Part shown: one piece after another, positions 19,233 through 28,852 of the stretch
How the letters are laid out: every line of letters starts with the position of its first letter
How positions within the stretch are numbered: the stretch's first letter is position 1
The notes under the pieces: generated by a model
Told to the model about the DNA's origin: nothing
The model's input: the letters and a program-made list of their open reading frames with translations, nothing else
Databases searched by the model: none
Position numbers and translations under genes: made by a program
NCBI GenBank assembly: GCA_945881875.1
Contig: CAMCVH010000001.1
Location: 434,001-498,000 of the forward strand
Length of the DNA stretch: 64,000 bases
Source of the DNA: Polynucleobacter meluiroseus
Lineage (GTDB): Bacteria > Pseudomonadota > Gammaproteobacteria > Burkholderiales > Burkholderiaceae
Direction of reading: 5' to 3'

Positions 19233-19790
19233 GTGATTAAATTTCTAATTTTGGTTATCGGGCTATTGCCCTTGGTTAGATTAGTTGCTCTCGGCTTCCA
19301 GGATGATTTAACTGCCAATCCAATTGAGTTTATTACGCGCTCCACTGGAACTTGGGCATTGGTCTTTTTATGCTTAACATTAGCTATCACTCCTTTAAGA
19401 CGTTATACCGGCTGGAATCAACTGATTCAATATCGCAGGATGCTGGGTTTGTTTGTTTTTTTCTACGCCCTCCTTCATTTTTCTATTTGGTTCTGGTTAG
19501 ATCACAACCTTAGCCTGTCAGAGATGTGGCAGGATGTGCTCAAACGTCCATTCATCACATTAGGTTTTATTGCTTTTATGTGTTTATGGCCTTTAGCCCT
19601 GACATCGAATCAATGGGCTTTAAGGAAACTAAAGAGGCGCTGGGGTCAATTGCATCGATTAGTTTACTTAGTTGCAATATTGGTGATCTTGCATTACTTT
19701 TGGCATAAATCGGGTAAAAATGATTTTCAGGAAGTCGGCACTTACGCTGTGATTATTTCTTCATTACTCTTATTAAGACTTAAAAAATGA
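19233..19790 (+). CDS. msrQ: Heme-binding membrane subunit MsrQ (YedZ), GTG start
   Basis: TGTWALVFLCLTLAITPLRR...YRRMLGLFVFFYALLHFSIW; adjacent to msrP. Confidence 0.93.
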   Translation: MIKFLILVIGLLPLVRLVALGFQDDLTANPIEFITRSTGTWALVFLCLTLAITPLRRYTGWNQLIQYRRMLGLFVFFYALLHFSIWFWLDHNLSLSEMWQDVLKRPFITLGFIAFMCLWPLALTSNQWALRKLKRRWGQLHRLVYLVAILVILHYFWHKSGKNDFQEVGTYAVIISSLLLLRLKK

Positions 19791-20554
19791 AAAACACAAA
19801 TTTATTTGCATCATCTTTTCTAGCTTGTCTTATCTCAAGCGTTTTTTTGGTCAGTCCTTTAAAAGCTCAAAATCAAGCGACTGAGAAAACCACTCGTATC
19901 GGTAACTTAGAGTGGGATCTCCATGAGGTAACGGTTGGCACTGTTAAAGCTTATGCCGATAAAACCAACTTTGTCAGCTCCGGCGAAAAGGAAGGTGGTA
20001 GCTTTATCTATGAAGGGGGTTGGACCAGGAAGAGTCAATGGAATTGGCGCCAACCTTTCGGTGTATTGGCTAAAAATAATGAACCAGCAGTCCACTTAAA
20101 CTTTCATGAAGCAAAAGCGATCTGCTCATTCTTTGGTAAAAGATTACCAACTGACGCCGAATGGACATCAGCAGCTTTTTTAGAACAACGTAACTCTCCT
20201 CCACAGCCATTTATAAAGGGTAAAAGATATACTTATCCCAACGGTGACACTGCCAAGGATTCGCACTGCTTGAATGGCTGTGCAGGTTTAAAAGGTACGG
20301 CACCCGCAGGCTCAATTTCCAGAGGTAATGGCCATGTACCAGTCATGACAACCCAAGCCGGAGTGAATGGTCTTTATGACATGGGCGGCAATGCATGGGA
20401 ATGGGTAGATACTGCTCAGGGCTCAGAGAAAGTGACACGTGGCGCATCTTGGTGGTACGGACCTGAAAATCAATTGGAATCAAATCTTGCCAGCAAAGCG
20501 CCAGACACGAAGGTGGCTTATGTCGGCTTTAGATGTGTCACAGATATTAAATAA
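19787..20554 (+). CDS. Secreted formylglycine-generating-enzyme (SUMF1)-fold protein
   Basis: Signal peptide; GNLEWDLHEVTVGTVKAYAD; ICSFFGKRLPTDAEWTSAAF; GLYDMGGNAWEWVD; YVGFRCV. Overlaps msrQ by 4 nt. Confidence 0.85.
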   Translation: MKNTNLFASSFLACLISSVFLVSPLKAQNQATEKTTRIGNLEWDLHEVTVGTVKAYADKTNFVSSGEKEGGSFIYEGGWTRKSQWNWRQPFGVLAKNNEPAVHLNFHEAKAICSFFGKRLPTDAEWTSAAFLEQRNSPPQPFIKGKRYTYPNGDTAKDSHCLNGCAGLKGTAPAGSISRGNGHVPVMTTQAGVNGLYDMGGNAWEWVDTAQGSEKVTRGASWWYGPENQLESNLASKAPDTKVAYVGFRCVTDIK

Positions 20555-20556
20555 TT

Positions 20557-20916
20557 ATGAACGAAGAGGAAATCCTCCATAAAATGCGGGCAGTCTTTCA
20601 AGATTGCCAAAAGCAAGCTCTTGCCTTGACGCAACAACACCCTAGCCTTCATAAAGGCTTCGTAGCGGACATGCAATTTGCAAGTACTTACGGGGCTTTT
20701 TTGGGAGAGATCAAGATCAACCACGGTGTTGATCTTGAAAAGGATTCAATCGCACAAAAATTGGTCGATGCACTTGCAAAGACCGACTCTCATGCAATTG
20801 GAATACTTAGGGAAGAGATTTATCTTGCCCTGGATCAAATGCAGCCAGAGCACTATGCAAGTTATATCTTTTTAACTTGCTTCCCAAGCATTTATAAAGC
20901 TATGGGTGAAAAATAA
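20557..20916 (+). CDS. Hypothetical protein downstream of the FGE-like gene
   Basis: ORF starts 3 nt after the preceding stop; no family recognised. Confidence 0.65.
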   Translation: MNEEEILHKMRAVFQDCQKQALALTQQHPSLHKGFVADMQFASTYGAFLGEIKINHGVDLEKDSIAQKLVDALAKTDSHAIGILREEIYLALDQMQPEHYASYIFLTCFPSIYKAMGEK

Positions 20917-20938
20917 AGCTTAAGCTTTCGCTTAAGCT
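20917..20938. terminator. Strong hairpin AGCTTAAG-CTTTCG-CTTAAGCT between convergent genes
   Basis: 8-bp perfect stem; no long T-run, so terminator role is tentative. Confidence 0.45.
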
Positions 20939-20943
20939 CTTAA

Positions 20944-21015
20944 TCATGCCTTAGGTGCTGGTGCTTTCTTAGGCTTTTTAGCTTCTTTAGTTTTACGTTG
21001 TTGACCTTTAGCCAT
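20944..21015 (-). CDS. 23-aa Lys-rich small protein MAKGQQRKTKEAKKPKKAPAPKA
   Basis: Reverse-strand ORF with GGAG Shine-Dalgarno (GGAGAAAAACATG) and TGA stop; composition is coherent. Confidence 0.75.
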   Translation of the reverse strand: MAKGQQRKTKEAKKPKKAPAPKA

Positions 21016-21085
21016 GTTTTTCTCCTAGTAAAAGAATTTATATCTTATCGCCTATTTAGCGATTTGAGGATTTTATTTTAGCTCT

Positions 21086-21544
21086 TTAATGGGTATCTGA
21101 GCGCCTAGAATCTGTCCAATACTTCTGCATCTCTAAGAACAAGAATGATGCCGACCAAGCCACTAACAGTAAACCAACCAAACCCTCAACACCTGTTAAG
21201 TACCGAATATAACCCTGCGCTGCAAAATCTCCATAGCCCACTGTTGTAAACGTGATGAATGAAAAATAGACATAATCAAGAAAGACACCATGCCCTGCAG
21301 AGACTCCAACCAACTGACCCATTCCTGGAAATTGCAATGTTACAAAGTAGCCTAATGCAAATAACCAAATCTCAACAACGTGCGTCATAAAAATAACTGT
21401 TATGCCAATTAATACCCGATAGCGAGAGTGAATGTGTGAGATACGCGGTAATAATCTATCCAATCTCAATAGCGCTTCGTAATGGATCAAGATCGCAGCG
21501 AAGATCAAAAAAGTATTAAATATAAAAGCAAAGGCTAGCAACAT
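21086..21544 (-). CDS. Two-TM ion channel (potassium channel pore) family protein
   Basis: YFSFITFTTVGYGDF selectivity-filter motif between hydrophobic helices. Confidence 0.88.
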   Translation of the reverse strand: MLLAFAFIFNTFLIFAAILIHYEALLRLDRLLPRISHIHSRYRVLIGITVIFMTHVVEIWLFALGYFVTLQFPGMGQLVGVSAGHGVFLDYVYFSFITFTTVGYGDFAAQGYIRYLTGVEGLVGLLLVAWSASFLFLEMQKYWTDSRRSDTH

Positions 21545-21572
21545 AGTTACCTTTAAAAAGAATGGCTCAAAT

Positions 21573-21605
21573 AAAAAAACCCCAAGACGATGATTGGGGT
21601 TTTTT
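21573..21605. terminator. Rho-independent terminator downstream of ilvD (AAAACCCCAAGACGATGATTGGGGTTTTTT)
   Basis: CCCCAA/TTGGGG stem with T-run. Confidence 0.8.
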
Positions 21606-21623
21606 GTTTATTCAGCTAATCGC

Positions 21624-23489
21624 TTAACCAAGAAGTTCGAGGTTTCTGACAGCACCACGATCAGCACTGGTAGCTAACATCGCATACGCCTTGAGGGCAG
21701 CAGAAACTTTGCGAGGACGAGGCTTGCTTGGTTTCCAGCCAAGCTTATCTTGCTCAACGCGGCGCTTAGCCAACTCTTCATCACTGACTAAAACATCAAT
21801 TCTGCGGTTCGGAATATCAATACGAATGCGATCACCGTTACGAACCAAACCAATCGCACCACCGGCAGCAGCTTCAGGTGAACAATGGCCAATGGATAAA
21901 CCAGATGTGCCGCCTGAGAAGCGGCCATCTGTTAACAACGCGCACGCTTTACCTAAACCTTTTGATTTGATGTAACTGGTTGGGTACAACATCTCTTGCA
22001 TACCCGGACCACCCTTAGGACCTTCGTAGATAACAACAACGATATCGCCTGATTTAACTTTATCCGCCAAGATGTTCTCTACTGCTTCATCCTGACTTTC
22101 AACAACGTGTGCAGGGCCCTCAAATACCATCAAGTTGTCATCAACACCAGCTGTCTTAACAACGCAACCGTCTAAAGAAATATTGCCACGCAATACTGCC
22201 AAACCACCATCTTGGCTAAAGGCATGCTCGACTGAGCGTATACAGCCACCAGCACGATCAATATCTAAACTTGGCCAACGACTGTCTTGACTAAAAGCTA
22301 CCTGTGTCGGCACGCCTCCTGGACCAGCCATGTAAAACTTCTTGACTGTTTCACTTGGATTGCGAGCTATATCCCATTGATCTAGGGCATCTTTCATGGT
22401 TTTAGCGTGAATCGTTGGTACATCAGTATGTAACTTACCGCCGCGATCCAACTCACCCAAAATGGCCATAATGCCGCCGGCACGATGAACGTCTTCAATG
22501 TGATATTTGTCCGTATTCGGAGCTACCTTACAAAGCTGTGGGACTGTTCTAGAGATACGATCAATATCAGCTAATGTGAAATCAATTTCAGCCTCAAGAG
22601 CGATTGCCAACAAATGCAAAATTGTATTTGTAGAACCACCCATTGCCACGTCCAATGTAATAGCGTTCTCAAAAGCTTTTACGCCACCTGAACGAGGTAA
22701 TACTGATTCGTCATCTTCTTCATAGTATTTTTTGCAAAGCTCAACAATTTGACGACCTGCATTTTTAAATAATTTCTCACGGTCGGCGTGGGTAGCAACA
22801 ATCGTGCCGTTACCAGGTAAAGAGAGGCCTAAAGCTTCAGTTAAACAGTTCATAGAGTTAGCAGTAAACATGCCAGAGCATGAGCCACATGTTGGGCAAG
22901 CTGAGCGCTCTACTTCTGCTAAATCAGCATCTGAAACTTTACTATCTGCAGCCATCACCATTGCGTCAATCAAATCAATCTTTTTGATTTCAACTGTTTG
23001 AGTCTTTGGGTTAAGTAATTTGGCTTTACCGGCTTCCATCGGGCCGCCTGAAACAAATATCACAGGAATGTTTAAGCGCATCGCGGCCATCAACATACCC
23101 GGGGTAATCTTGTCACAGTTAGAAATACAAACTAAAGCGTCAGCACAGTGTGCATTGACCATGTATTCTACCGAGTCCGCAATGATGTCGCGACTTGGTA
23201 AGGAATACAACATACCATCATGACCCATAGCAATGCCGTCATCAACAGCAATGGTATTAAATTCTTTTGCCACACCGCCTGCTGCCTCAATTTCGCGAGC
23301 CACTAACTGACCTAGGTCTTTTAAGTGCACATGACCAGGAACAAACTGCGTAAATGAATTAGAAATAGCGATGATGGGTTTGCTGAAATCATCATCCTTC
23401 ATGCCAGTAGCGCGCCACAAAGAGCGTGCGCCAGCCATATTACGGCCAGCTGTAGAGGTCTTAGAACGGTATACGGGCATGGTGAGCAA
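21624..23489 (-). CDS. ilvD: Dihydroxy-acid dehydratase
   Basis: [72 protein letters not shown]. Confidence 0.97.
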   Translation of the reverse strand: MLTMPVYRSKTSTAGRNMAGARSLWRATGMKDDDFSKPIIAISNSFTQFVPGHVHLKDLGQLVAREIEAAGGVAKEFNTIAVDDGIAMGHDGMLYSLPSRDIIADSVEYMVNAHCADALVCISNCDKITPGMLMAAMRLNIPVIFVSGGPMEAGKAKLLNPKTQTVEIKKIDLIDAMVMAADSKVSDADLAEVERSACPTCGSCSGMFTANSMNCLTEALGLSLPGNGTIVATHADREKLFKNAGRQIVELCKKYYEEDDESVLPRSGGVKAFENAITLDVAMGGSTNTILHLLAIALEAEIDFTLADIDRISRTVPQLCKVAPNTDKYHIEDVHRAGGIMAILGELDRGGKLHTDVPTIHAKTMKDALDQWDIARNPSETVKKFYMAGPGGVPTQVAFSQDSRWPSLDIDRAGGCIRSVEHAFSQDGGLAVLRGNISLDGCVVKTAGVDDNLMVFEGPAHVVESQDEAVENILADKVKSGDIVVVIYEGPKGGPGMQEMLYPTSYIKSKGLGKACALLTDGRFSGGTSGLSIGHCSPEAAAGGAIGLVRNGDRIRIDIPNRRIDVLVSDEELAKRRVEQDKLGWKPSKPRPRKVSAALKAYAMLATSADRGAVRNLELLG

Positions 23490-23613
23490 CTCCTTGATTA
23501 TTTATCTAACGACAATTTTGGTATTTTATACCTTTAGAGCGATCATGAACCGCGATGGATTAGCTGTCAAAAGCCCCTCCCAAAACCAATGGATTAGTTA
23601 AATATTGAGCTTT

Positions 23614-23916
23614 TTATTGAGCGTCAAAGATCTGGTTCATAGCTTTAGCCAAATCGAGGTCTTTTTGGGATAAGCCACCAATATCATGGGTGCTTAAATG
23701 GACTTTGACGAGACTGTAGCAGTTAAACCAATCAGGATGGTGATTGATTTGCTCAATGATCGGGTAACAAGCAGTCATGAATTTAAATGCTTGTTCAAAG
23801 TCTTTGAATTTGAATTCTTTGCTGATCTTCAATCCATCTTGACTGAGAACCCACCCAGGTAAATGAATCAAATCTGAGGCTTGTAGCTGAACTTGAATTG
23901 GCTTAGAGCTTGACAT
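23614..23916 (-). CDS. 4a-hydroxytetrahydrobiopterin dehydratase (PCD/PhhB-like)
   Basis: KFKDFEQAFKFMTACYPIIEQINHHPDWFNCYSLVKVHLSTHDIGGLSQKDLDLAKAMN. Confidence 0.9.
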   Translation of the reverse strand: MSSSKPIQVQLQASDLIHLPGWVLSQDGLKISKEFKFKDFEQAFKFMTACYPIIEQINHHPDWFNCYSLVKVHLSTHDIGGLSQKDLDLAKAMNQIFDAQ

Positions 23917-24421
23917 GGGATTCTTTCAAACGTTGAGAGCAATAAAATAGGAAAGGCGTCACTAGCAACCAAATAAATGAAAGTGCCACCATGGCTGTGC
24001 TGAAGTCATTAAATGTACCCGCCCCCATCCTAGTACCAGCCCAATAGGCAAACGGTCCACTGATGGCACCTAAAACTGCAGCTATTTTTAAACGACCAAG
24101 CAACCAAGACATAGATGACTGAATCGTCATAGCCAGTGCAGCCCAAGTAAATGGCATCCAAATAGGAGTGAAGCTTATCCAAAACTCAGATTTGAAACTC
24201 ATCACGCCCAACCAAATTAAGCTTGTATCCGCCACAATGCCGATTGCAATCGCAATCATGACCAACTGTTGGTCATGCTGTCGATCCTCTGAGACAAACC
24301 AAGCCCACACCAGTATCAAACTGGAAAGCAAAATAGCTTGCCACTCATAGCCATGCGCTGCACCTAAGATACACAGGAACCAGATTGCCTGAAACTGGAT
24401 AAAGTTAATCAGTTTTTTCAT
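23903..24421 (-). CDS. DUF2878 family membrane protein
   Basis: INFIQFQAIWFLCILGAAHGYEWQAILLSSLILVWAW pattern. Confidence 0.8.
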   Translation of the reverse strand: MKKLINFIQFQAIWFLCILGAAHGYEWQAILLSSLILVWAWFVSEDRQHDQQLVMIAIAIGIVADTSLIWLGVMSFKSEFWISFTPIWMPFTWAALAMTIQSSMSWLLGRLKIAAVLGAISGPFAYWAGTRMGAGTFNDFSTAMVALSFIWLLVTPFLFYCSQRLKESHVKL

Positions 24422-24465
24422 AATGAATAAGTAAATAAAAAATGATGCTAAAGCGAGCTAATAAA

Positions 24466-25017
24466 TTAAGGTCGCTTGTAGAAAGCCAAGGTTACTTCAC
24501 CTAGGTAAATACCAAATTTACTCATTTCTGCTTTGTTGAGCATGACCTTATCATCCATCTGATACATCCAGTCATTGAACTTGACGTTATATATCTTTCC
24601 ATCTACTGGCAAAGCTAATGTGTAGGACCAATTAAGAGCATTACCTGAGACTTCTCCAATTGCCTCACCGACAACATCAGATGCAGTTCCTTGGTAGCGC
24701 TTGGGTGCTACCTCAGTCAAGGTCCAGACTCTGCGTTGAGTCGTGCCATCTGAATAGGTAAAAGCCTCATCCAGTACGCCTACTTTTTTACCATCTTTAA
24801 CAGTCCAGTTAGCTTCAATGACAACTTTAAATCTTTTGACAACTTTGCCACTTCTATCGGTAAAGATTCCATGAGCATCAATCGTGCCATTGAAATAAGT
24901 TGCTAAATCCAAAACTGGGGTTTCTTGGGCGTATTCATTAACTTTCACACTTGAACAGCCTAATAACATTGAAATGCTCATTAAACCAACTCCTAATATT
25001 TTAATCCATTTACTCAT
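24466..25017 (-). CDS. DUF3833 family lipoprotein
   Basis: Lipobox LLGCSS; DLATYFNGTIDAHGIFTDRSGKVVKRFKV. Confidence 0.85.
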   Translation of the reverse strand: MSKWIKILGVGLMSISMLLGCSSVKVNEYAQETPVLDLATYFNGTIDAHGIFTDRSGKVVKRFKVVIEANWTVKDGKKVGVLDEAFTYSDGTTQRRVWTLTEVAPKRYQGTASDVVGEAIGEVSGNALNWSYTLALPVDGKIYNVKFNDWMYQMDDKVMLNKAEMSKFGIYLGEVTLAFYKRP

Positions 25018-25618
25018 TGCAATATGCCTCTAAATTAAGTCTCGGGCAGCTATTACCAAGAAGGCTCTGCCTAAGTTTGGGAACGCTGGTGCGAGGATGT
25101 AACCAAATACTAAAAAATGCTTTTGATAGTTCATCACCACGAATTTCACTAAACAAAAGACCATTATGGAATAGTTGAGTGACATCACGAGACTTTTTGA
25201 TCGCCGTGATGGAGTCTCCCTTTTTAACAGTTTTAAATGCTTTACTCAGTTGGGGATCCCACAATGCTCGCTTTTCTTTGGTAACTCCCATTTTTTCCAT
25301 TTCTTCTACTGTTTGCTTGTATAGGTCCTGCGCTTCAAACTGACGCAAATATTGAAGATCTAAAGCGTACCCTCCTTGAGCCTCTCTACTCGCAAATAGT
25401 TGAGCATCGTAAAGCTTAAAACCCCAGTAAATCAATCTACCCTCACCCACCACCTCAGCTTGGGCGATTTGCTGGTTGACCAAAGCAGCGTTCTGAGTAC
25501 CTGTTGCTCTAGCCTGACTCATTGATAGAAACAATGATGTTGTCAAAAAACCTAGAGTAAAGAGTAGCTTTAATAGGCGGGGTTTTTTTGACAAAACTGA
25601 ATAAGAAATTATGTTCAT
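25010..25618 (-). CDS. Chalcone isomerase-like exported protein
   Basis: Signal peptide; VVGEGRLIYWGFKLYDAQLFAS...LSKAFFSIWLHPRTSVPKLRQSLLG. Confidence 0.82.
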   Translation of the reverse strand: MNIISYSVLSKKPRLLKLLFTLGFLTTSLFLSMSQARATGTQNAALVNQQIAQAEVVGEGRLIYWGFKLYDAQLFASREAQGGYALDLQYLRQFEAQDLYKQTVEEMEKMGVTKEKRALWDPQLSKAFKTVKKGDSITAIKKSRDVTQLFHNGLLFSEIRGDELSKAFFSIWLHPRTSVPKLRQSLLGNSCPRLNLEAYCNE

Positions 25619-25727
25619 CTTCTAAGCTTACTCCTGATATTTAAATCTCTCTTGAAGTTAAAAGTAAGTATCCAATGAATGGGGTTATTTTTTATAAATA
25701 AAAGATTTTTAAAGTAGTATCCAACAC

Positions 25728-27146
25728 ATGCAATTCGCTAACGAAATCTTCTTTTTGGTTGTTGCCATCATTGTATGGGGGCTATTTTTCGGGTCGAATT
25801 TATTATTTAGACTAAGGAAGATCAATCAGCCAGAGGCATTTTGGTTGATTGCGCTGGCTTTAAATGCCACTTCAATGACCCTATTTGCGCTTGCAAGCAG
25901 TACTCACTTAGTACTTGTCACTTTGGGCAATACTTTTCTGATTGCCAATATTGTTTATTTAGCCTTATTTTGTCGATCTTTAAGAAGCCCAGTTGATCAA
26001 GGATTAAAAATCGTTGCACCAATAGGTATTTTGATTTTTGGCCTGATATTTGAGTATCTGAGACATAACGGCACCTTTACAGAGCGGGTGACATTTGTCA
26101 GCGTTGGTGCAAGCATCTGTCTTATTTGGGAACTAATAGAGCTGAAGAATTTAAGAAAGTCTCATCCTAAACAACTGACATTTTTATTCTTTACGATTGG
26201 TGCAGAATTAGCTTTAACTTTTGCAAGATTATTTATTTTGTACAACAGCAGCACAGACTCAATAAACAATCTATATCAAGAGGCCCCATTAAGTACAGCG
26301 GTAAGATGGTCATGGGTAGGTGTTTCAATCCTATCTTATATCGCCATTATTGGCTATTGGATGGAAAGGCTCAGTATTGAAAATGCTCAAACCATTCGAG
26401 AAAATTTAGAAATTACTTCGCTTCTAAAAGAGAAGGAGCAATTGATCTACGGCTTGATGAAAGCTAACAAGACTTCCGCAACCGGTGCCTTGTCTGCTTC
26501 GATTGCTCATGAGTTAAATCAACCTCTTGGTGCTTCCAATTTAAATATTCAATTGCTTAAGATGAAATTGGAGCAAGGAACATTAAATCCAGAGCTAGGG
26601 AAAGAAATTTTAGAGTCCCTAGCAAACGACAATCAGCGAGCAGCCACCATCGTTAAATCTCTAAGATCTATTTTTAATGAAGATAAATCTCAATCCGAAC
26701 ATGTTCACATCAGTAATTTAGTCACTCAGGTTCTTGACATCGTTAATCCTGAAATCAAGTTTAACAATATCAAAATTGAAGAAAATATTAATAGTAAATA
26801 TTATGTTGAAGTTAATTCTGCTGAAGTCATTCAGGTGCTTCTCAATCTTCTTAATAATGCCATTCAAGCACTTAGCCAATTAGATCAGCCCCACAAGATG
26901 ATTGTTTTAGAAGTTTTGGATGGTTTAGATTTTGTTGAAATAAGTGTTACTGATAATGGCCATGGCGTTACATCTGAATACCAACCTCAACTGTTTGAAC
27001 TTCTCAATACCACTAAGAAAACAGGTATGGGTCTAGGTCTTTGGTTATCTAGACATATTGTTACTCGGCACAAAGGATCTATCCATTATGAAGATGCTGT
27101 AGGTGGTGGCGCTAGATTTGTGATTAGATTTCCGTCGACTACTTAA
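25728..27146 (+). CDS. Sensor histidine kinase with multi-TM N-terminus
   Basis: N-terminal TMs; ASIAHELNQPLGASNLNIQLL H-box; NLLNNAIQAL N-box; TGMGLGLWLSRHIVTRHKGSIHYED. Confidence 0.92.
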   Translation: MQFANEIFFLVVAIIVWGLFFGSNLLFRLRKINQPEAFWLIALALNATSMTLFALASSTHLVLVTLGNTFLIANIVYLALFCRSLRSPVDQGLKIVAPIGILIFGLIFEYLRHNGTFTERVTFVSVGASICLIWELIELKNLRKSHPKQLTFLFFTIGAELALTFARLFILYNSSTDSINNLYQEAPLSTAVRWSWVGVSILSYIAIIGYWMERLSIENAQTIRENLEITSLLKEKEQLIYGLMKANKTSATGALSASIAHELNQPLGASNLNIQLLKMKLEQGTLNPELGKEILESLANDNQRAATIVKSLRSIFNEDKSQSEHVHISNLVTQVLDIVNPEIKFNNIKIEENINSKYYVEVNSAEVIQVLLNLLNNAIQALSQLDQPHKMIVLEVLDGLDFVEISVTDNGHGVTSEYQPQLFELLNTTKKTGMGLGLWLSRHIVTRHKGSIHYEDAVGGGARFVIRFPSTT

Positions 27147-27184
27147 TGGTCGACCGTCGAGAGATTGGGACTGATCTAGAAATA

Positions 27185-27210
27185 AATAAAGGGCTTCTAA
27201 GCCCTTTATT
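27185..27210. terminator. Hairpin AATAAAGGGCTTCTAAGCCCTTTATT between kinase gene and tRNA-Ser
   Basis: Perfect GGGCTT/AAGCCC-based stem flanked by A/T. Confidence 0.7.
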
Positions 27211-27222
27211 TATTGAGTATAT

Positions 27223-27314
27223 TGGCGGAGAAGAGAAGATTCGAACTTCCGATCCAGGTTTCCCCAGATGCTCCCTTAGCAGGGGAGTGCCTTCGACCAC
27301 TCGGCCACTTCTCC
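27223..27314 (-). tRNA. tRNA-Ser (anticodon GCT), CCA encoded
   Basis: Reverse strand GGAGAAGTGGCCGAGTGGTCGAAGGCACTCCCCTGCTAAGGGAG...GTTCGAATCTTCTCTTCTCCGCCA; long variable arm. Confidence 0.95.
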
Positions 27315-27358
27315 GTATCATTTCACTGAATTAAATCAGTGAAGTTGATGATTTTAGA

Positions 27359-28609
27359 TTACTTTTGGTCTAACTCAAAAGCTTTATGTAGAGCACGTAC
27401 TGCTAATTCCATGTATTTCTCATCAATTAAGACAGAAATCTTAATTTCGCTAGTTGAGATCATCTGAATATTGATGCCCTCTTCTGACAATGTGCGGAAC
27501 ATTTTGCTGGCAATACCAACATGAGAACGCATACCAACACCCACAACAGATACCTTAGATACTTTAGGATCACCTAAGATTTCTTTAGCCTGAATGTGTG
27601 ATTGCACTTGGCTCTTTAAAAGATCAAAGGCTTTTTGATATTCAGCACGCGGCACTGTGAATGTGAAATCAGTCTTACCATCAACAGATTGGTTTTGAAT
27701 GATCATGTCCACATCAATATTGGCATCCGCAATCGGTCCCAAAATTTGATAAGCAATACCCGGTTTGTCAGGCACACCTAAAACGGTGATCTTTGCTTCG
27801 TCGCGAGCGAAAGCAATACCCGAAATAACAGCAGCTTCCATAGTTTCTTCTTCCTCGAAAGTAATCAAAGTACCCGAATTCATTTCTTGTTCGAGTGACA
27901 TCAGTGGATCAGTTAATGATGAAAGTACACGTGTCTTCACACGATACTTGCCAGCAAATTCAACTGAACGAATTTGTAATACTTTTGAACCTAAGCTAGC
28001 CATTTCTAGCATTTCTTCAAAAGTGATTTTATCTAAACGACGAGCATCTTCACAAACACGCGGGTCGGTGGTGTAAACACCATCAACATCGGTATAGATG
28101 AGGCACTCATCAGCCTCAAGAGCTGCTGCAACAGCAACTGCTGAAGTATCAGAACCACCGCGACCTAAAGTCGTGATGTTGCCGTTTTCATCAACACCCT
28201 GGAAACCAGTAATAACAACTGCTTTGCCTGCATTAAGATCGGCTAAAACTTTTTTACCATCAATACCCTGAATACGAGCTTTTGTGTATGAAGAGTCTGT
28301 TTTGATAACTACTTGCCAGCCAGCATAACTAACAGCAGGAACACCCTGTGATTGCAAGGCAAGTGCTAATAAACCAGAACTCACCTGCTCACCAGTTGAA
28401 GCAATCTGATCCAACTCACGAGGATCAGGATTGGCATTAATTTCTATGGCAAGACCGATGAGACGGTTTGTTTCTCCAGACATCGCTGAAGGCACCACAA
28501 CAACTTGGTGACCAGCTTTCATCCACTTAGCAACTCGCTTGGCAACGTTTTGGATGCGCTCCACTGAGCCCATCGACGTACCACCATATTTATGAACAAT
28601 TAGAGCCAT
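27359..28609 (-). CDS. lysC: Aspartate kinase
   Basis: MALIVHKYGGTSMGSVERIQNVA; TTLGRGGSDTSAVAVAAAL; C-terminal ACT domains; internal ATG preferred over ORF start 28636. Confidence 0.95.
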   Translation of the reverse strand: MALIVHKYGGTSMGSVERIQNVAKRVAKWMKAGHQVVVVPSAMSGETNRLIGLAIEINANPDPRELDQIASTGEQVSSGLLALALQSQGVPAVSYAGWQVVIKTDSSYTKARIQGIDGKKVLADLNAGKAVVITGFQGVDENGNITTLGRGGSDTSAVAVAAALEADECLIYTDVDGVYTTDPRVCEDARRLDKITFEEMLEMASLGSKVLQIRSVEFAGKYRVKTRVLSSLTDPLMSLEQEMNSGTLITFEEEETMEAAVISGIAFARDEAKITVLGVPDKPGIAYQILGPIADANIDVDMIIQNQSVDGKTDFTFTVPRAEYQKAFDLLKSQVQSHIQAKEILGDPKVSKVSVVGVGMRSHVGIASKMFRTLSEEGINIQMISTSEIKISVLIDEKYMELAVRALHKAFELDQK

Positions 28610-28852
28610 GTGTATGAAATATCGTAAAAATCGCACCCAAGAGGTGCGTTAACTGACAAAAGTATGATTTTACACGTTTACGAGGAAGGTCTTATAAGTA
28701 TTTCAATAGAAGACTTCACAGCCATCTCACTTAAAAAAATTTCAGGGCTTTTAATTTGGCACTTAAGTTATTTTTAGAACTTCTATTTCCTTACTTGCAA
28801 AATAGGTGCAATATATACGCAACTTACGTACAATTAAAAGCAAGGAGTAAAT

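Noticed and set aside
23543-23599. 18-codon plus-strand ORF MNRDGLAVKSPSQNQWIS between ilvD and the dehydratase gene
   Set aside because: Too short, no SD, lies in the ilvD promoter region on the opposite strand.
27223-27314. ORFs 27139..27321 (-) and 27146..27334 (+) over tRNA-Ser
   Set aside because: They translate the tRNA gene; not protein coding.
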